Positions 11,274 to 25,100 of a stretch of DNA of 64,000 nucleotides are shown here, in pieces. A program made the translations under genes and the position numbers. Position 1 is the stretch's first letter. Every line of letters starts with the position of its first letter. The notes under the pieces are model-generated. The model did no database searches and was not told where the DNA came from. It saw only the letters and a program-made list of their open reading frames with translations. Origin of the DNA: Tipula vernalis (Eukaryota > Arthropoda > Insecta > Diptera > Tipulidae). Where the stretch lies: positions 457,513,995 through 457,577,994 of the forward strand of contig OY282558.1 in the NCBI GenBank assembly GCA_958295665.1, given 5' to 3'.

Positions 11274-12118
11274 CTATAGCTCAGCCGATTCAGAGCTGTA
11301 AAAATCCAAAATCTGCAATTGTGCTCCGATTGCGGTTCTTGACACCTCAAATGATAGGTCAGGACACCTGTAATTGCTATACCATACATTTCGTAGAAAG
11401 TTCGATTCAAAGAAAATCACCTTACTAGCTCAGCCGATTCAGAGCTGTAAAAATCCAAAATCTGCAATTGTGCTCCGATTGCGGTTTTTGATACCTCAAA
11501 TGATAGGTCTCGGGACCTGAAATTGTTATGCCAAACCGCATTAAAATTGGTTGATTATTACCATACATTTCACAGAAAAATCGATTCGAAGAAAATCACC
11601 TTACTATAGCTCAGCCGATTCAGAGCTGTAAAAATCCAAAATCTGCAATTGTGCTCCGATTGCGGTTCTTGACACCTCAAATGATAGGTCAGGACACCTG
11701 TAATTGCTATACCATACATTTCGTAGAAATTTCGATTCAAAGAAAATCACCTTACTAGCTCAGCCGATTCAGAGCTGTAAAAATCCAAAATCTGCAATTG
11801 TGCTCCGATTGCGGTTTTTGATACCTCAAATGATAGGTCTCGGGACCTGAAATTGTTATGCCAAACCGCATTAAAATTGGTTGATTATTTCCATACATTT
11901 CACAGAAAAATCGATTCGAAGAAAATCACCTTACTATAGCTCAGCCGATTCAGAGCTGTAAAAATCCAAAATCTGCAATTGTGCTCCGATTGCGGTTTTT
12001 GATACCTCAAATGATAGGTCTCGGGACCTGAAATTGTTATGCCAAACCGCATTAAAATTGGTTGATTATTACCATACATTTCACAGAAAAATCGATTCGA
12101 AGAAAATCACCTTACTAT

Positions 12119-13561
12119 AGCTCAGCCGATTCAGAGCTGTAAAAATCCAAAATCTGCAATTGTGCTCCGATTGCGGTTCTTGACACCTCAAATGATAGGT
12201 CAGGACACCTGTAATTGCTATACCATACATTTCGTAGAAAGTTCGATTCAAAGAAAATCACCTTACTATAGCTCAGCCGATTCAGAGCTGTAAAAATCCA
12301 AAATCTGCAATTGTGCTCCGATTGCGGTTCTTGACACCTCAAATGATAGGTCAGGACACCTGTAATTGCTATACCATACATTTCGTAGAAAGTTCGATTC
12401 AAAGAAAATCACCTTACTAGCTCAGCCGATTCAGAGCTGTAAAAATCCAAAATCTGCAATTGTGCTCCGATTGCGGTTTTTGATACCTCAAATGATAGGT
12501 CTCGGGACCTGAAATTGTTATGCCAAACCGCATTAAAATTGGTTGATTATTACCATACATTTCACAGAAAAATCGATTCGAAGAAAATCACCTTACTATA
12601 GCTCAGCCGATTCAGAGCTGTAAAAATCCAAAATCTGCAATTGTGCTCCGATTGCGGTTCTTGACACCTCAAATGATAGGTCAGGACACCTGTAATTGCT
12701 ATACCATACATTTCGTAGAAAGTTCGATTCAAAGAAAATCACCTTACTATAGCTCAGCCGATTCAGAGCTGTAAAAATCCAAAATCTGCAATTGTGCTCC
12801 GATTGCGGTTCTTGACACCTCAAATGATAGGTCAGGACACCTGTAATTGCTATACCATACATTTCGTAGAAAGTTCGATTCAAAGAAAATCACCTTACTA
12901 GCTCAGCCGATTCAGAGCTGTAAAAATCCAAAATCTGCAATTGTGCTCCGATTGCGGTTTTTGATACCTCAAATGATAGGTCTCGGGACCTGAAATTGTT
13001 ATGCCAAACCGCATTAAAATTGGTTGATTATTACCATACATTTCACAGAAAAATCGATTCGAAGAAAATCACCTTACTATAGCTCAGCCGATTCAGAGCT
13101 GTAAAAATCCAAAATCTGCAATTGTGCTCCGATTGCGGTTCTTGACACCTCAAATGATAGGTCAGGACACCTGTAATTGCTATACCATACATTTCGTAGA
13201 AAGTTCGATTCAAAGAAAATCACCTTACTATAGCTCAGCCGATTCAGAGCTGTAAAAATCCAAAATCTGCAATTGTGCTCCGATTGCGGTTCTTGACACC
13301 TCAAATGATAGGTCAGGACACCTGTAATTGCTATACCATACATTTCGTAGAAAGTTCGATTCAAAGAAAATCACCTTACTAGCTCAGCCGATTCAGAGCT
13401 GTAAAAATCCAAAATCTGCAATTGTGCTCCGATTGCGGTTTTTGATACCTCAAATGATAGGTCTCGGGACCTGAAATTGTTATGCCAAACCGCATTAAAA
13501 TTGGTTGATTATTTCCATACATTTCACAGAAAAATCGATTCGAAGAAAAACACCTTACTAT
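12119..13561 (+). repeat. Three consecutive 481-bp S-S-L trimers
   Basis: Unit starts at 12119, 12600 and 13081, with the next block at 13562, give exact 481-bp spacing. A second such run starts at 14224, 14705 and 15186. This is the simplest higher-order repeat in the window and the dominant one in block A. Confidence 0.88.
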
Positions 13562-16500
13562 AGCTCAGCCGATTCAGAGCTGTAAAAATCCAAAATCTGC
13601 AATTGTGCTCCGATTGCGGTTCTTGACACCTCAAATGATAGGTCAGGACACCTGTAATTGCTATACCATACATTTCGTAGAAAGTTCGATTCAAAGAAAA
13701 TCACCTTACTATAGCTCAGCCGATTCAGAGCTGTAAAAATCCAAAATCTGCAATTGTGCTCCGATTGCGGTTTTTGATACCTCAAATGATAGGTCTCGGG
13801 ACCTGTAATTGTTATGCCAAACCGCATTAAAATTGGTTGATTATTACCATACATTTCACAGAAAAATCGATTCGAAGAAAATCACCTTACTATAGCTCAG
13901 CCGATTCAGAGCTGTAAAAATCCAAAATCTGCAATTGTGCTCCGATTGCGGTTCTTGACACCTCAAATGATAGGTCAGGACACCTGTAATTGCTATACCA
14001 TACATTTCGTAGAAAGTTCGATTCAAAGGAAATCACCTTACTAGCTCAGCCGATTCAGAGCTGTAAAAATCCAAAATCTGCAATTGTGCTCCGATTGCGG
14101 TTTTTGATACCTCAAATGATAGGTCTCGGGACCTGAAATTGTTATGCCAAACCGCATTAAAATTGGTTGATTATTACCATACATTTCACAGAAAAATCGA
14201 TTCGAAGAAAATCACCTTACTATAGCTCAGCCGATTCAGAGCTGTAAAAATCCAAAATCTGCAATTGTGCTCCGATTGCGGTTCTTGACACCTCAAATGA
14301 TAGGTCAGGACACCTGTAATTGCTATACCATACATTTCGTAGAAAGTTCGATTCAAAGAAAATCACCTTACTATAGCTCAGCCGATTCAGAGCTGTAAAA
14401 ATCCAAAATCTGCAATTGTGCTCCGATTGCGGTTCTTGACACCTCAAATGATAGGTCAGGACACCTGTAATTGCTATACCATACATTTCGTAGAAAGTTC
14501 GATTCAAAGAAAATCACCTTACTAGCTCAGCCGATTCAGAGCTGTAAAAATCCAAAATCTGCAATTGTGCTCCGATTGCGGTTTTTGATACCTCAAATGA
14601 TAGGTCTCGGGACCTGAAATTGTTATGCCAAACCGCATTAAAATTGGTTGATTATTACCATACATTTCACAGAAAAATCGATTCGAAGAAAATCACCTTA
14701 CTATAGCTCAGCCGATTCAGAGCTGTAAAAATCCAAAATCTGCAATTGTGCTCCGATTGCGGTTCTTGACACCTCAAATGATAGGTCAGGACACCTGTAA
14801 TTGCTATACCATACATTTCGTAGAAAGTTCGATTCAAAGAAAATCACCTTACTATAGCTCAGCCGATTCAGAGCTGTAAAAATCCAAAATCTGCAATTGT
14901 GCTCCGATTGCGGTTCTTGATACCTCAAATGATAGGTCAGGACACCTGTAATTGCTATACCATACATTTCGTAGAAAGTTCGATTCAAAGAAAATCACCT
15001 TACTAGCTCAGCCGATTCAGAGCTGTAAAAATCCAAAATCTGCAATTGTGCTCCGATTGCGGTTTTTGATACCTCAAATGATAGGTCTCGGGACCTGAAA
15101 TTGTTATGCCAAACCGCATTAAAATTGGTTGATTATTACCATACATTTCACAGAAAAATCGATTCGAAGAAAATCACCTTACTATAGCTCAGCCGATTCA
15201 GAGCTGTAAAAATCCAAAATCTGCAATTGTGCTCCGATTGCGGTTCTTGACACCTCAAATGATAGGTCAGGACACCTGTAATTGCTATACCATACATTTC
15301 GTAGAAAGTTCGATTCAAAGAAAATCACCTTACTATAGCTCAGCCGATTCAGAGCTGTAAAAATCCAAAATCTGCAATTGTGCTCCGATTGCGGTTCTTG
15401 ACACCTCAAATGATAGGTCAGGACACCTGTAATTGCTATACAATACATTTCGTAGAAAGTTCGATTCAAAGAAAATCACCTTACTAGCTCAGCCGATTCA
15501 GAGCTGTAAAAATCCAAAATCTGCAATTGTGCTCCGATTGCGGTTTTTGATACCTCAAATGATAGGTCTCGGGACCTGAAATTGTTATGCCAAACCGCAT
15601 TAAAATTGGTTGATTATTTCCATACATTTCACAGAAAAATCGATTCGAAGAAAATCACCTTACTATAGCTCAGCCGATTCAGAGCTGTAAAAATCCAAAA
15701 TCTGCAATTGTGCTCCGATTGCGGTTCTTGATACCTCAAATGATAGGTCAGGACACCTGTAATTGCTATACCATACATTTCGTAGAAAGTTCGATTCAAA
15801 GAAAATCACCTTACTAGCTCAGCCGATTCAGAGCTGTAAAAATCCAAAATCTGCAATTGTGCTCCGATTGCGGTTTTTGATACCTCAAATGATAGGTCTC
15901 GGGACCTGAAATTGTTATGCCAAACCGCATTAAAATTGGTTGATTATTACCATACATTTCACAGAAAAATCGATTCGAAGAAAATCACCTTACTATAGCT
16001 CAGCCGATTCAGAGCTGTAAAAATCCAAAATCTGCAATTGTGCTCCGATTGCGGTTCTTGACACCTCAAATGATAGGTCAGGACACCTGTAATTGCTATA
16101 CCATACATTTCGTAGAAAGTTCGATTCAAAGAAAATCACCTTACTAGCTCAGCCGATTCAGAGCTGTAAAAATCCAAAATCTGCAATTGTGCTCCGATTG
16201 CGGTTTTTGATACCTCAAATGATAGGTCTCGGGACCTGAAATTGTTATGCCAAACCGCATTAAAATTGGTTGATTATTACCATACATTTCACAGAAAAAT
16301 CGATTCGAAGAAAATCACCTTACTATAGCTCAGCCGATTCAGAGCTGTAAAAATCCAAAATCTGCAATTGTGCTCCGATTGCGGTTCTTGACACCTCAAA
16401 TGATAGGTCAGGACACCTGTAATTGCTATACCATACATTTCGTAGAAAGTTCGATTCAAAGAAAATCACCTTACTAGCTCAGCCGATTCAGAGCTGTAAA

Positions 16501-19339
16501 AATCCAAAATCTGCAATTGTGCTCCGATTGCGGTTTTTGATACCTCAAATGATAGGTCTCGGGACCTGAAATTGTTATGCCAAACCGCATTAAAATTGGT
16601 TGATTATTTCCATACATTTCACAGAAAAATCGATTCGAAGAAAATCACCTTACTATAGCTCAGCCGATTCAGAGCTGTAAAAATCCAAAATCTGCAATTG
16701 TGCTCCGATTGCGGTTCTTGACACCTCAAATGATAGGTCAGGACACCTGTAATTGCTATACCATACATTTCGTAGAAAGTTCGATTCAAAGAAAATCACC
16801 TTACTATAGCTCAGCCGATTCAGAGCTGTAAAAATCCAAAATCTGCAATTGTGCTCCGATTGTGGTTTTTGATACCTCAAATGATAGGTCTCGGGACCTG
16901 TAATTGTTATGCCAAACCGCATTAAAATTGGTTGATTATTTCCATACATTTCACAGAAAAATCGATTCGAAGAAAATCACCTTACTATAGCTCAGCCGAT
17001 TCAGAGCTGTAAAAATCCAAAATCTGCAATTGTGCTCCGATTGCGGTTCTTGACACCTCAAATGATAGGTCAGGACACCTGTAATTGCTATACCATACAT
17101 TTCGTAGAAAGTTCGATTCAAAGAAAATCACCTTACTAGCTCAGCCGATTCTGAGCTGTAAAAATCCAAAATCTGCAATTGTGCTCCGATTGCGGTTTTT
17201 GATACCTCAAATGATAGGTCTCGGGACCTGAAATTGTTATGCCAAACCGCATTAAAATTGGTTGATTATTTCCATACATTTCACAGAAAAATCGATTCGA
17301 AGAAAATCACCTTACTATAGCTCAGCCGATTCAGAGCTGTAAAAATCCAAAATCTGCAATTGTGCTCCGATTGCGGTTCTTGATACCTCAAATGATAGGT
17401 CAGGACACCTGTAATTGCTATACCATACATTTCGTAGAAAGTTCGATTCAAAGAAAATCACCTTACTAGCTCAGCCGATTCAGAGTTGTAAAAATCCAAA
17501 ATCTGCAATTGTGCTCCGATTGCGGTTTTTGATACCTCAAATGATAGGTCTCGGAACCTGAAATTGTTATGCCAAACCGCATTAAAATTGGTTGATTATT
17601 ACCATACATTTCACAGAAAAATCGATTCGAAGAAAATCACCTTACTATAGCTCAGCCGATTCAGAGCTGTAAAAATCCAAAATCTGCAATTGTGCCCCGA
17701 TTGCGGTTCTTGACACCTCAAATCATAGGTCAGGACACCTGTAATTGCTATACCATACATTTCGTAGAAAGTTCGATTCAAAGAAAATCACCTTACTAGC
17801 TCAGCCGATTCAGAGCTGTAAAAATCCAAAATCTGCAATTGTGCTCCGATTGCGGTTCTTGATACCTCAAATGATAGGTCAGGACACCTGTAATTGCTAT
17901 ACCATACATTTCGTAGAAAGTTCGATTCAAAGAAAATCACCTTACTAGCTCAGCCGATTCAGAGCTGTAAAAATCCAAAATCTGCAATTGTGCTCCGATT
18001 GCGGTTTTTGATACCTCAAATGATAGGTCTCGGGACCTGAAATTGTTATGCCAAACCGCATTAAAATTGGTTGATTATTACCATACATTTCACAGAAAAA
18101 TCGATTCGAAGAAAATCACCTTACTATAGCTCAGCCGATTCAGAGCTGTAAAAATCCAAAATCTGCAATTGTGCTCCGATTGCGGTTCTTGACACCTCAA
18201 ATGATAGGTCAGGACACCTGTAATTGCTATACCATACATTTCGTAGAAAGTTCGATTCAAAGAAAATCACCTTACTATAGCTCAGCCGATTCAGAGCTGT
18301 AAAAATCCAAAATCTGCAATTGTGCTCCGATTGCGGTTTTTGATACCTCAAATGATAGGTCTCGGGACCTGAAATTGTTATGCCAAACCGCATTAAAATT
18401 GGTTGATTATTACCATACATTTCACAGAAAAATCGATTCGAAGAAAATCACCTTACTATAGCTCAGCCGATTCAGAGCTGTAAAAATCCAAAATCTGCAA
18501 TTGTGCTCCGATTGCGGTTCTTGACACCTCAAATGATAGGTCAGGACACCTGTAATTGCTATACCATACATTTCGTAGAAAGTTCGATTCAAAGAAAATC
18601 ACCTTACTAGCTCAGCCGATTCAGAGCTGTAAAAATCCAAAATCTGCAATTGTGCTCCGATTGCGGTTTTTGATACCTCAAATGATAGGTCTCGGGACCT
18701 GAAATTGTTATGCCAAACCGCATTAAAATTGGTTGATTATTACCATACATTTCACAGAAAAATCGATTCGAAGAAAATCACCTTACTATAGCTCAGCCGA
18801 TTCAGAGCTGTAAAAATCCAAAATCTGCAATTGTGCTCCGATTGCGGTTCTTGACACCTCAAATGATAGGTCAGGACACCTGTAATTGCTATACCATACA
18901 TTTCGTAGAAAGTTCGATTCAAAGAAAATCACCTTACTATAGCTCAGCCGATTCAGAGCTGTAAAAATCCAAAATCTGCAATTGTGCTCCGATTGCGGTT
19001 CTTGACACCTCAAATGATAGGTCAGGACACCTGTAATTGCTATACCATACATTTCGTAGAAAGTTCGATTCAAAGAAAATCACCTTACTAGCTCAGCCGA
19101 TTCAGAGCTGTAAAAATCCAAAATCTGCAATTGTGCTCCGATTGCGGTTTTTGATACCTCAAATGATAGGTCTCGGGACCTGAAATTGTTATGCCAAACC
19201 GCATTAAAATTGGTTGATTATTTCCATACATTTCACAGAAAAATCGATTCGAAGAAAATCACCTTACTATAGCTCAGCCGATTCAGAGCTGTAAAAATCC
19301 AAAATCTGCAATTGTGCTCCGATTGCGGTTCTTGATACC

Positions 19340-19400
19340 TCAAATGATAGGTCAGGACACCTGTAATTGCTCAAAACCTCAAATGATAGGTCTCGGGACC
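19340..19400 (+). other. Internal breakpoint: truncated S fused to the middle of an L unit
   Basis: An S unit runs to CTGTAATTGCT, at about 19371, and then continues directly as AAAACCTCAAATGATAGGTC of an L unit. The S tail and the first part of L are missing. It is one of the few clear illegitimate joints in block A. The L that follows also has a private change, CCACATT instead of CCGCATT. Confidence 0.85.
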
Positions 19401-19897
19401 TGAAATTGTTATGCCAAACCACATTAAAATTGGTTGATTATTTCCATACATTTCACAGAAAAATCGATTCGAAGAAAATCACCTTACTATAGCTCAGCCG
19501 ATTCAGAGCTGTAAAAATCCAAAATCTGCAATTGTGCTCCGATTGCGGTTCTTGATACCTCAAATGATAGGTCAGGACACCTGTAATTGCTATACCATAC
19601 ATTTCGTAGAAAGTTCGATTCAAAGAAAATCACCTTACTAGCTCAGCCGATTCAGAGCTGTAAAAATCCAAAATCTGCAATTGTGCTCCGATTGCGGTTT
19701 TTGATACCTCAAATGATAGGTCTCGGGACCTGAAATTGTTATGCCAAACCGCATTAAAATTGGTTGATTATTACCATACATTTCACAGAAAAATCGATTC
19801 GAAGAAAATCACCTTACTATAGCTCAGCCGATTCAGAGCTGTAAAAATCCAAAATCTGCAATTGTGCCCCGATTGCGGTTCTTGACACCTCAAATCA

Positions 19898-19912
19898 TAG
19901 GTCAGGTCAGGA
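19898..19912 (+). other. Five-base tandem duplication in an S core
   Basis: The S core reads GGTCAGGTCAGGACACC, with one extra copy of a 5-bp AGGTC-type unit relative to the normal GGTCAGGACACC. The same monomer has the rare changes GTGCCCC and AATCATAGG. It shares these two with the S unit near 17690-17730, which lacks the extra 5 bp, so the two units have a recent common origin. Confidence 0.8.
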
Positions 19913-22107
19913 CACCTGTAATTGCTATACCATACATTTCGTAGAAAGTTCGATTCAAAGAAAATCACCTTACTAGCTCAGCCGATTCAGAGCTGTAAAA
20001 ATCCAAAATCTGCAATTGTGCTCCGATTGCGGTTTTTGATACCTCAAATGATAGGTCAGGACACCTGTAATTGCTATACCATACATTTCGTAGAAAGTTC
20101 GATTCAAAGAAAATCACCTTACTAGCTCAGCCGATTCAGAGCTGTAAAAATCCAAAATCTGCAATTGTGCTCCGATTGCGGTTTTTGATACCTCAAATGA
20201 TAGGTCTCGGAACCTGAAATTGTTATGCCAAACCGCATTAAAATTGGTTGATTATTTCCATACATTTCACAGAAAAATCGATTCGAAGAAAATCACCTTA
20301 CTATAGCTCAGCCGATTCAGAGCTGTAAAAATCCAAAATCTGCAATTGTGCCCCGATTGCGGTTCTTGACACCTCAAATGATAGGTCAGGACACCTGTAA
20401 TTGCTATACCATACATTTCGTAGAAAGTTCGATTCAAAGAAAATCACCTTACTAGCTCAGCCGATTCAGAGCTGTAAAAATCCAAAATCTGCAATTGTGC
20501 TCCGATTGCGGTTTTTGATACCTCAAATGATAGGTCTCGGAACCTGAAATTGTTATGCCAAACCGCATTAAAATTGGTTGATTATTACCATACATTTCAC
20601 AGAAAAATCGATTCGAAGAAAATCACCTTACTATAGCTCAGCCGATTCAGAGCTGTAAAAATCCAAAATCTGCAATTGTGCTCCGATTGCGGTTCTTGAC
20701 ACCTCAAATGATAGGTCAGGACACCTGTAATTGCTATACCATACATTTCGTAGAAAGTTCGATTCAAAGAAAATCACCTTACTATAGCTCAGCCGATTCA
20801 GAGCTGTAAAAATCCAAAATCTGCAATTGTGCTCCGATTGCGGTTCTTGACACCTCAAATGATAGGTCAGGACACCTGTAATTGCTATACCATACATTTC
20901 GTAGAAAGTTCGATTCAAAGAAAATCACCTTACTAGCTCAGCCGATTCAGAGCTGTAAAAATCCAAAATCTGCAATTGTGCTCCGATTGCGGTTTTTGAT
21001 ACCTCAAATGATAGGTCTCGGGACCTGAAATTGTTATGCCAAACCGCATTAAAATTGGTTGATTATTACCATACATTTCACAGAAAAATCGATTCGAAGA
21101 AAATCACCTTACTATAGCTCAGCCGATTCAGAGCTGTAAAAATCCAAAATCTGCAATTGTGCTCCGATTGCGGTTCTTGACACCTCAAATGATAGGTCAG
21201 GACACCTGTAATTGCTATACCATACATTTCGTAGAAAGTTCGATTCAAAGAAAATCACCTTACTATAGCTCAGCCGATTCAGAGCTGTAAAAATCCAAAA
21301 TCTGCAATTGTGCTCCGATTGTGGTTTTTGATACCTCAAATGATAGGTCTCGGGACCTGTAATTGTTATGCCAAACCGCATTAAAATTGGTTGATTATTT
21401 CCATACATTTCACAGAAAAATCGATTCGAAGAAAATCACCTTACTATAGCTCAGCCGATTCAGAGCTGTAAAAATCCAAAATCTGCAATTGTGCTCCGAT
21501 TGCGGTTCTTGACACCTCAAATGATAGGTCAGGACACCTGTAATTGCTATACCATACATTTCGTAGAAAGTTCGATTCAAAGAAAATCACCTTACTAGCT
21601 CAGCCGATTCAGAGCTGTAAAAATCCAAAATCTGCAATTGTGCTCCGATTGCGGTTTTTGATACCTCAAATGATAGGTCTCGGGACCTGAAATTGTTATG
21701 CCAAACCGCATTAAAATTGGTTGATTATTTCCATACATTTCACAGAAAAATCGATTCGAAGAAAATCACCTTACTATAGCTCAGCCGATTCAGAGCTGTA
21801 AAAATCCAAAATCTGCAATTGTGCTCCGATTGCGGTTCTTGACACCTCAAATGATAGGTCAGGACACCTGTAATTGCTATACCATACATTTCGTAGAAAG
21901 TTCGATTCAAAGAAAATCACCTTACTAGCTCAGCCGATTCAGAGCTGTAAAAATCCAAAATCTGCAATTGTGCTCCGATTGCGGTTTTTGATACCTCAAA
22001 TGATAGGTCTCGGAACCTGAAATTGTTATGCCAAACCGCATTAAAATTGGTTGATTATTTCCATACATTTCACAGAAAAATCGATTCGAAGAAAATCACC
22101 TTACTAT

Positions 22108-25100
22108 AGCTCAGCTGATTCAGAGCTGTAAAAATCCAAAATCTGCAATTGTGCCCCGATTGCGGTTCTTGACACCTCAAATGATAGGTCAGGACACCTG
22201 TAATTGCTATACCATACATTTCGTAGAAAGTTCGATTCAAAGAAAATCACCTTACTATAGCTCAGCCGATTCAGAGCTGTAAAAATCCAAAATCTGCAAT
22301 TGTGCTCCGATTGCGGTTTTTGATACCTCAAATGATAGGTCTCGGGACCTGAAATTGTTATGCCAAACCGCATTAAAATTGGTTGATTATTTCCATACAT
22401 TTCGTAGAAAGTTCGATTCAAAGAAAATCACCTTACTATAGCTCAGCCGATTCAGAGCTGTAAAAATCCAAAATCTGCAATTGTGCTCCGATTGCGGTTT
22501 TTGATACCTCAAATGATAGGTCTCGGGACCTGTAATTGTTATGCCAAACCGCATTAAAATTGGTTGATTATTTCCATACATTTCACAGAAAAATCGATTC
22601 GAAGAAAATCACCTTACTATAGCTCAGCCGATTCAGAGCTGTAAAAATCCAAAATCTGCAATTGTGCTCCGATTGCGGTTCTTGACACCTCAAATGATAG
22701 GTCAGGACACCTGTAATTGCTATACCATACATTTCGTAGAAAGTTCGATTCAAAGAAAATCACCTTACTAGCTCAGCCGATTCAGAGCTGTAAAAATCCA
22801 AAATCTGCAATTGTGCTCCGATTGCGGTTTTTGATACCTCAAATGATAGGTCTCGGGACCTGTAATTGTTATGCCAAACCGCATTAAAATTGGTTGATTA
22901 TTTCCATACATTTCACAGAAAAATCGATTCGAAGAAAATCACCTTACTATAGCTCAGCCGATTCAGAGCTGTAAAAATCCAAAATCTGCAATTGTGCTCC
23001 GATTGCGGTTCTTGACACCTCAAATGATAGGTCAGGACACCTGTAATTGCTATACCATACATTTCGTAGAAAGTTCGATTCAAAGAAAATCACCTTACTA
23101 GCTCAGCCGATTCAGAGCTGTAAAAATCCAAAATCTGCAATTGTGCTCCGATTGCGGTTTTTGATACCTCAAATGATAGGTCTCGGAACCTGAAATTGTT
23201 ATGCCAAACCGCATTAAAATTGGTTGATTATTTCCATACATTTCACAGAAAAATCGATTCGAAGAAAATCACCTTACTATAGCTCAGCCGATTCAGAGCT
23301 GTAAAAATCCAAAATCTGCAATTGTGCTCCGATTGCGGTTTTTGATACCTCAAATGATAGGTCTCGGGACCTGAAATTGTTATGCCAAACCGCATTAAAA
23401 TTGGTTGATTATTTCCATACATTTCGTAGAAAGTTCGATTCAAAGAAAATCACCTTACTATAGCTCAGCCGATTCAGAGCTGTAAAAATCCAAAATCTGC
23501 AATTGTGCTCCGATTGCGGTTTTTGATACCTCAAATGATAGGTCTCGGGACCTGTAATTGTTATGCCAAACCGCATTAAAATTGGTTGATTATTTCCATA
23601 CATTTCACAGAAAAATCGATTCGAAGAAAATCACCTTACTATAGCTCAGCCGATTCAGAGCTGTAAAAATCCAAAATCTGCAATTGTGCTCCGATTGCGG
23701 TTCTTGACACCTCAAATGATAGGTCAGGACACCTGTAATTGCTATACCATACATTTCGTAGAAAGTTCGATTCAAAGAAAATCACCTTACTATAGCTCAG
23801 CCGATTCAGAGCTGTAAAAATCCAAAATCTGCAATTGTACTCCGATTGCGGTTTTTGATACCTCAAATGATAGGTCTCGGGACCTGTAATTGTTATGCCA
23901 AACCGTATTAAAATTGGTTGATTATTTCCATACATTTCACAGAAAAATCGATTCGAAGAAAATCACCTTACTATAGCTCAGCCGATTCAGAGCTGTAAAA
24001 ATCCAAAATCTGCAATTGTGCTCCGATTGCGGTTCTTGACACCTCAAATGATAGGTCAGGACACCTGTAATTGCTATACCATACATTTCGTAGAAAGTTC
24101 GATTCAAAGAAAATCACCTTACTATAGCTCAGCCGATTCAGAGCTGTAAAAATCCAAAATCTGCAATTGTGCTCCGATTGCGGTTTTTGATACCTCAAAT
24201 GATAGGTCTCGGGACCTGTAATTGTTATGCCAAACCGCATTAAAATTGGTTGATTATTTCCATACATTTCACAGAAAAATCGATTCGAAGAAAATCACCT
24301 TACTATAGCTCAGCCGATTCAGAGCTGTAAAAATCCAAAATCTGCAATTGTGCTCCGATTGCGGTTCTTGACACCTCAAATGATAGGTCAGGACACCTGT
24401 AATTGCTATACCATACATTTCGTAGAAAGTTCGATTCAAAGAAAATCACCTTACTATAGCTCAGCCGATTCAGAGCTGTAAAAATCCAAAATCTGCAATT
24501 GTGCTCCGATTGCGGTTTTTGATACCTCAAATGATAGGTCTCGGAACCTGAAATTGTTATGGCAAACCGCATTAAAATTGGTTGATTATTTCCATACATT
24601 TCACAGAAAAATCGATTCGAAGAAAATCACCTTACTATAGCTCAGCCGATTCAGAGCTGTAAAAATCCAAAATCTGCAATTGTGCCCCGATTGCGGTTCT
24701 TGACACCTCAAATGATAGGTCAGGACACCTGTAATTGCTATACCATACATTTCGTAGAAAGTTCGATTCAAAGAAAATCACCTTACTATAGCTCAGCCGA
24801 TTCAGAGCTGTAAAAATCCAAAATCTGCAATTGTGCTCCGATTGCGGTTTTTGATACCTCAAATGATAGGTCTCGGGACCTGAAATTGTTATGCCAAACC
24901 GCATTAAAATTGGTTGATTATTTCCATACATTTCGTAGAAAGTTCGATTCAAAGAAAATCACCTTACTATAGCTCAGCCGATTCAGAGCTGTAAAAATCC
25001 AAAATCTGCAATTGTGCTCCGATTGCGGTTTTTGATACCTCAAATGATAGGTCTCGGGACCTGTAATTGTTATGCCAAACCGCATTAAAATTGGTTGATT

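Larger units (their letters stand above)
551..22107 (+). repeat. Block A: S-L (330 bp) and S-S-L (481 bp) units with TA-deleted joints
   Basis: The joint after an S that precedes L reads CCTTACTAGCTC, 2 bp shorter than the CCTTACTATAGCTC seen elsewhere. This gives 149-bp S units and periods of 330 and 481 instead of 332 and 483. L units come in two subtypes, GATTATTACC and GATTATTTCC; the first is not seen after about 21070. A minority of units are 332-bp S-L (for example 9171, 10465, 13562, 16657, 18128, 21116). Single extra G bases occur in three L units (GCGGGTTTTT, near 939, 5325 and 7935). Confidence 0.9.
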
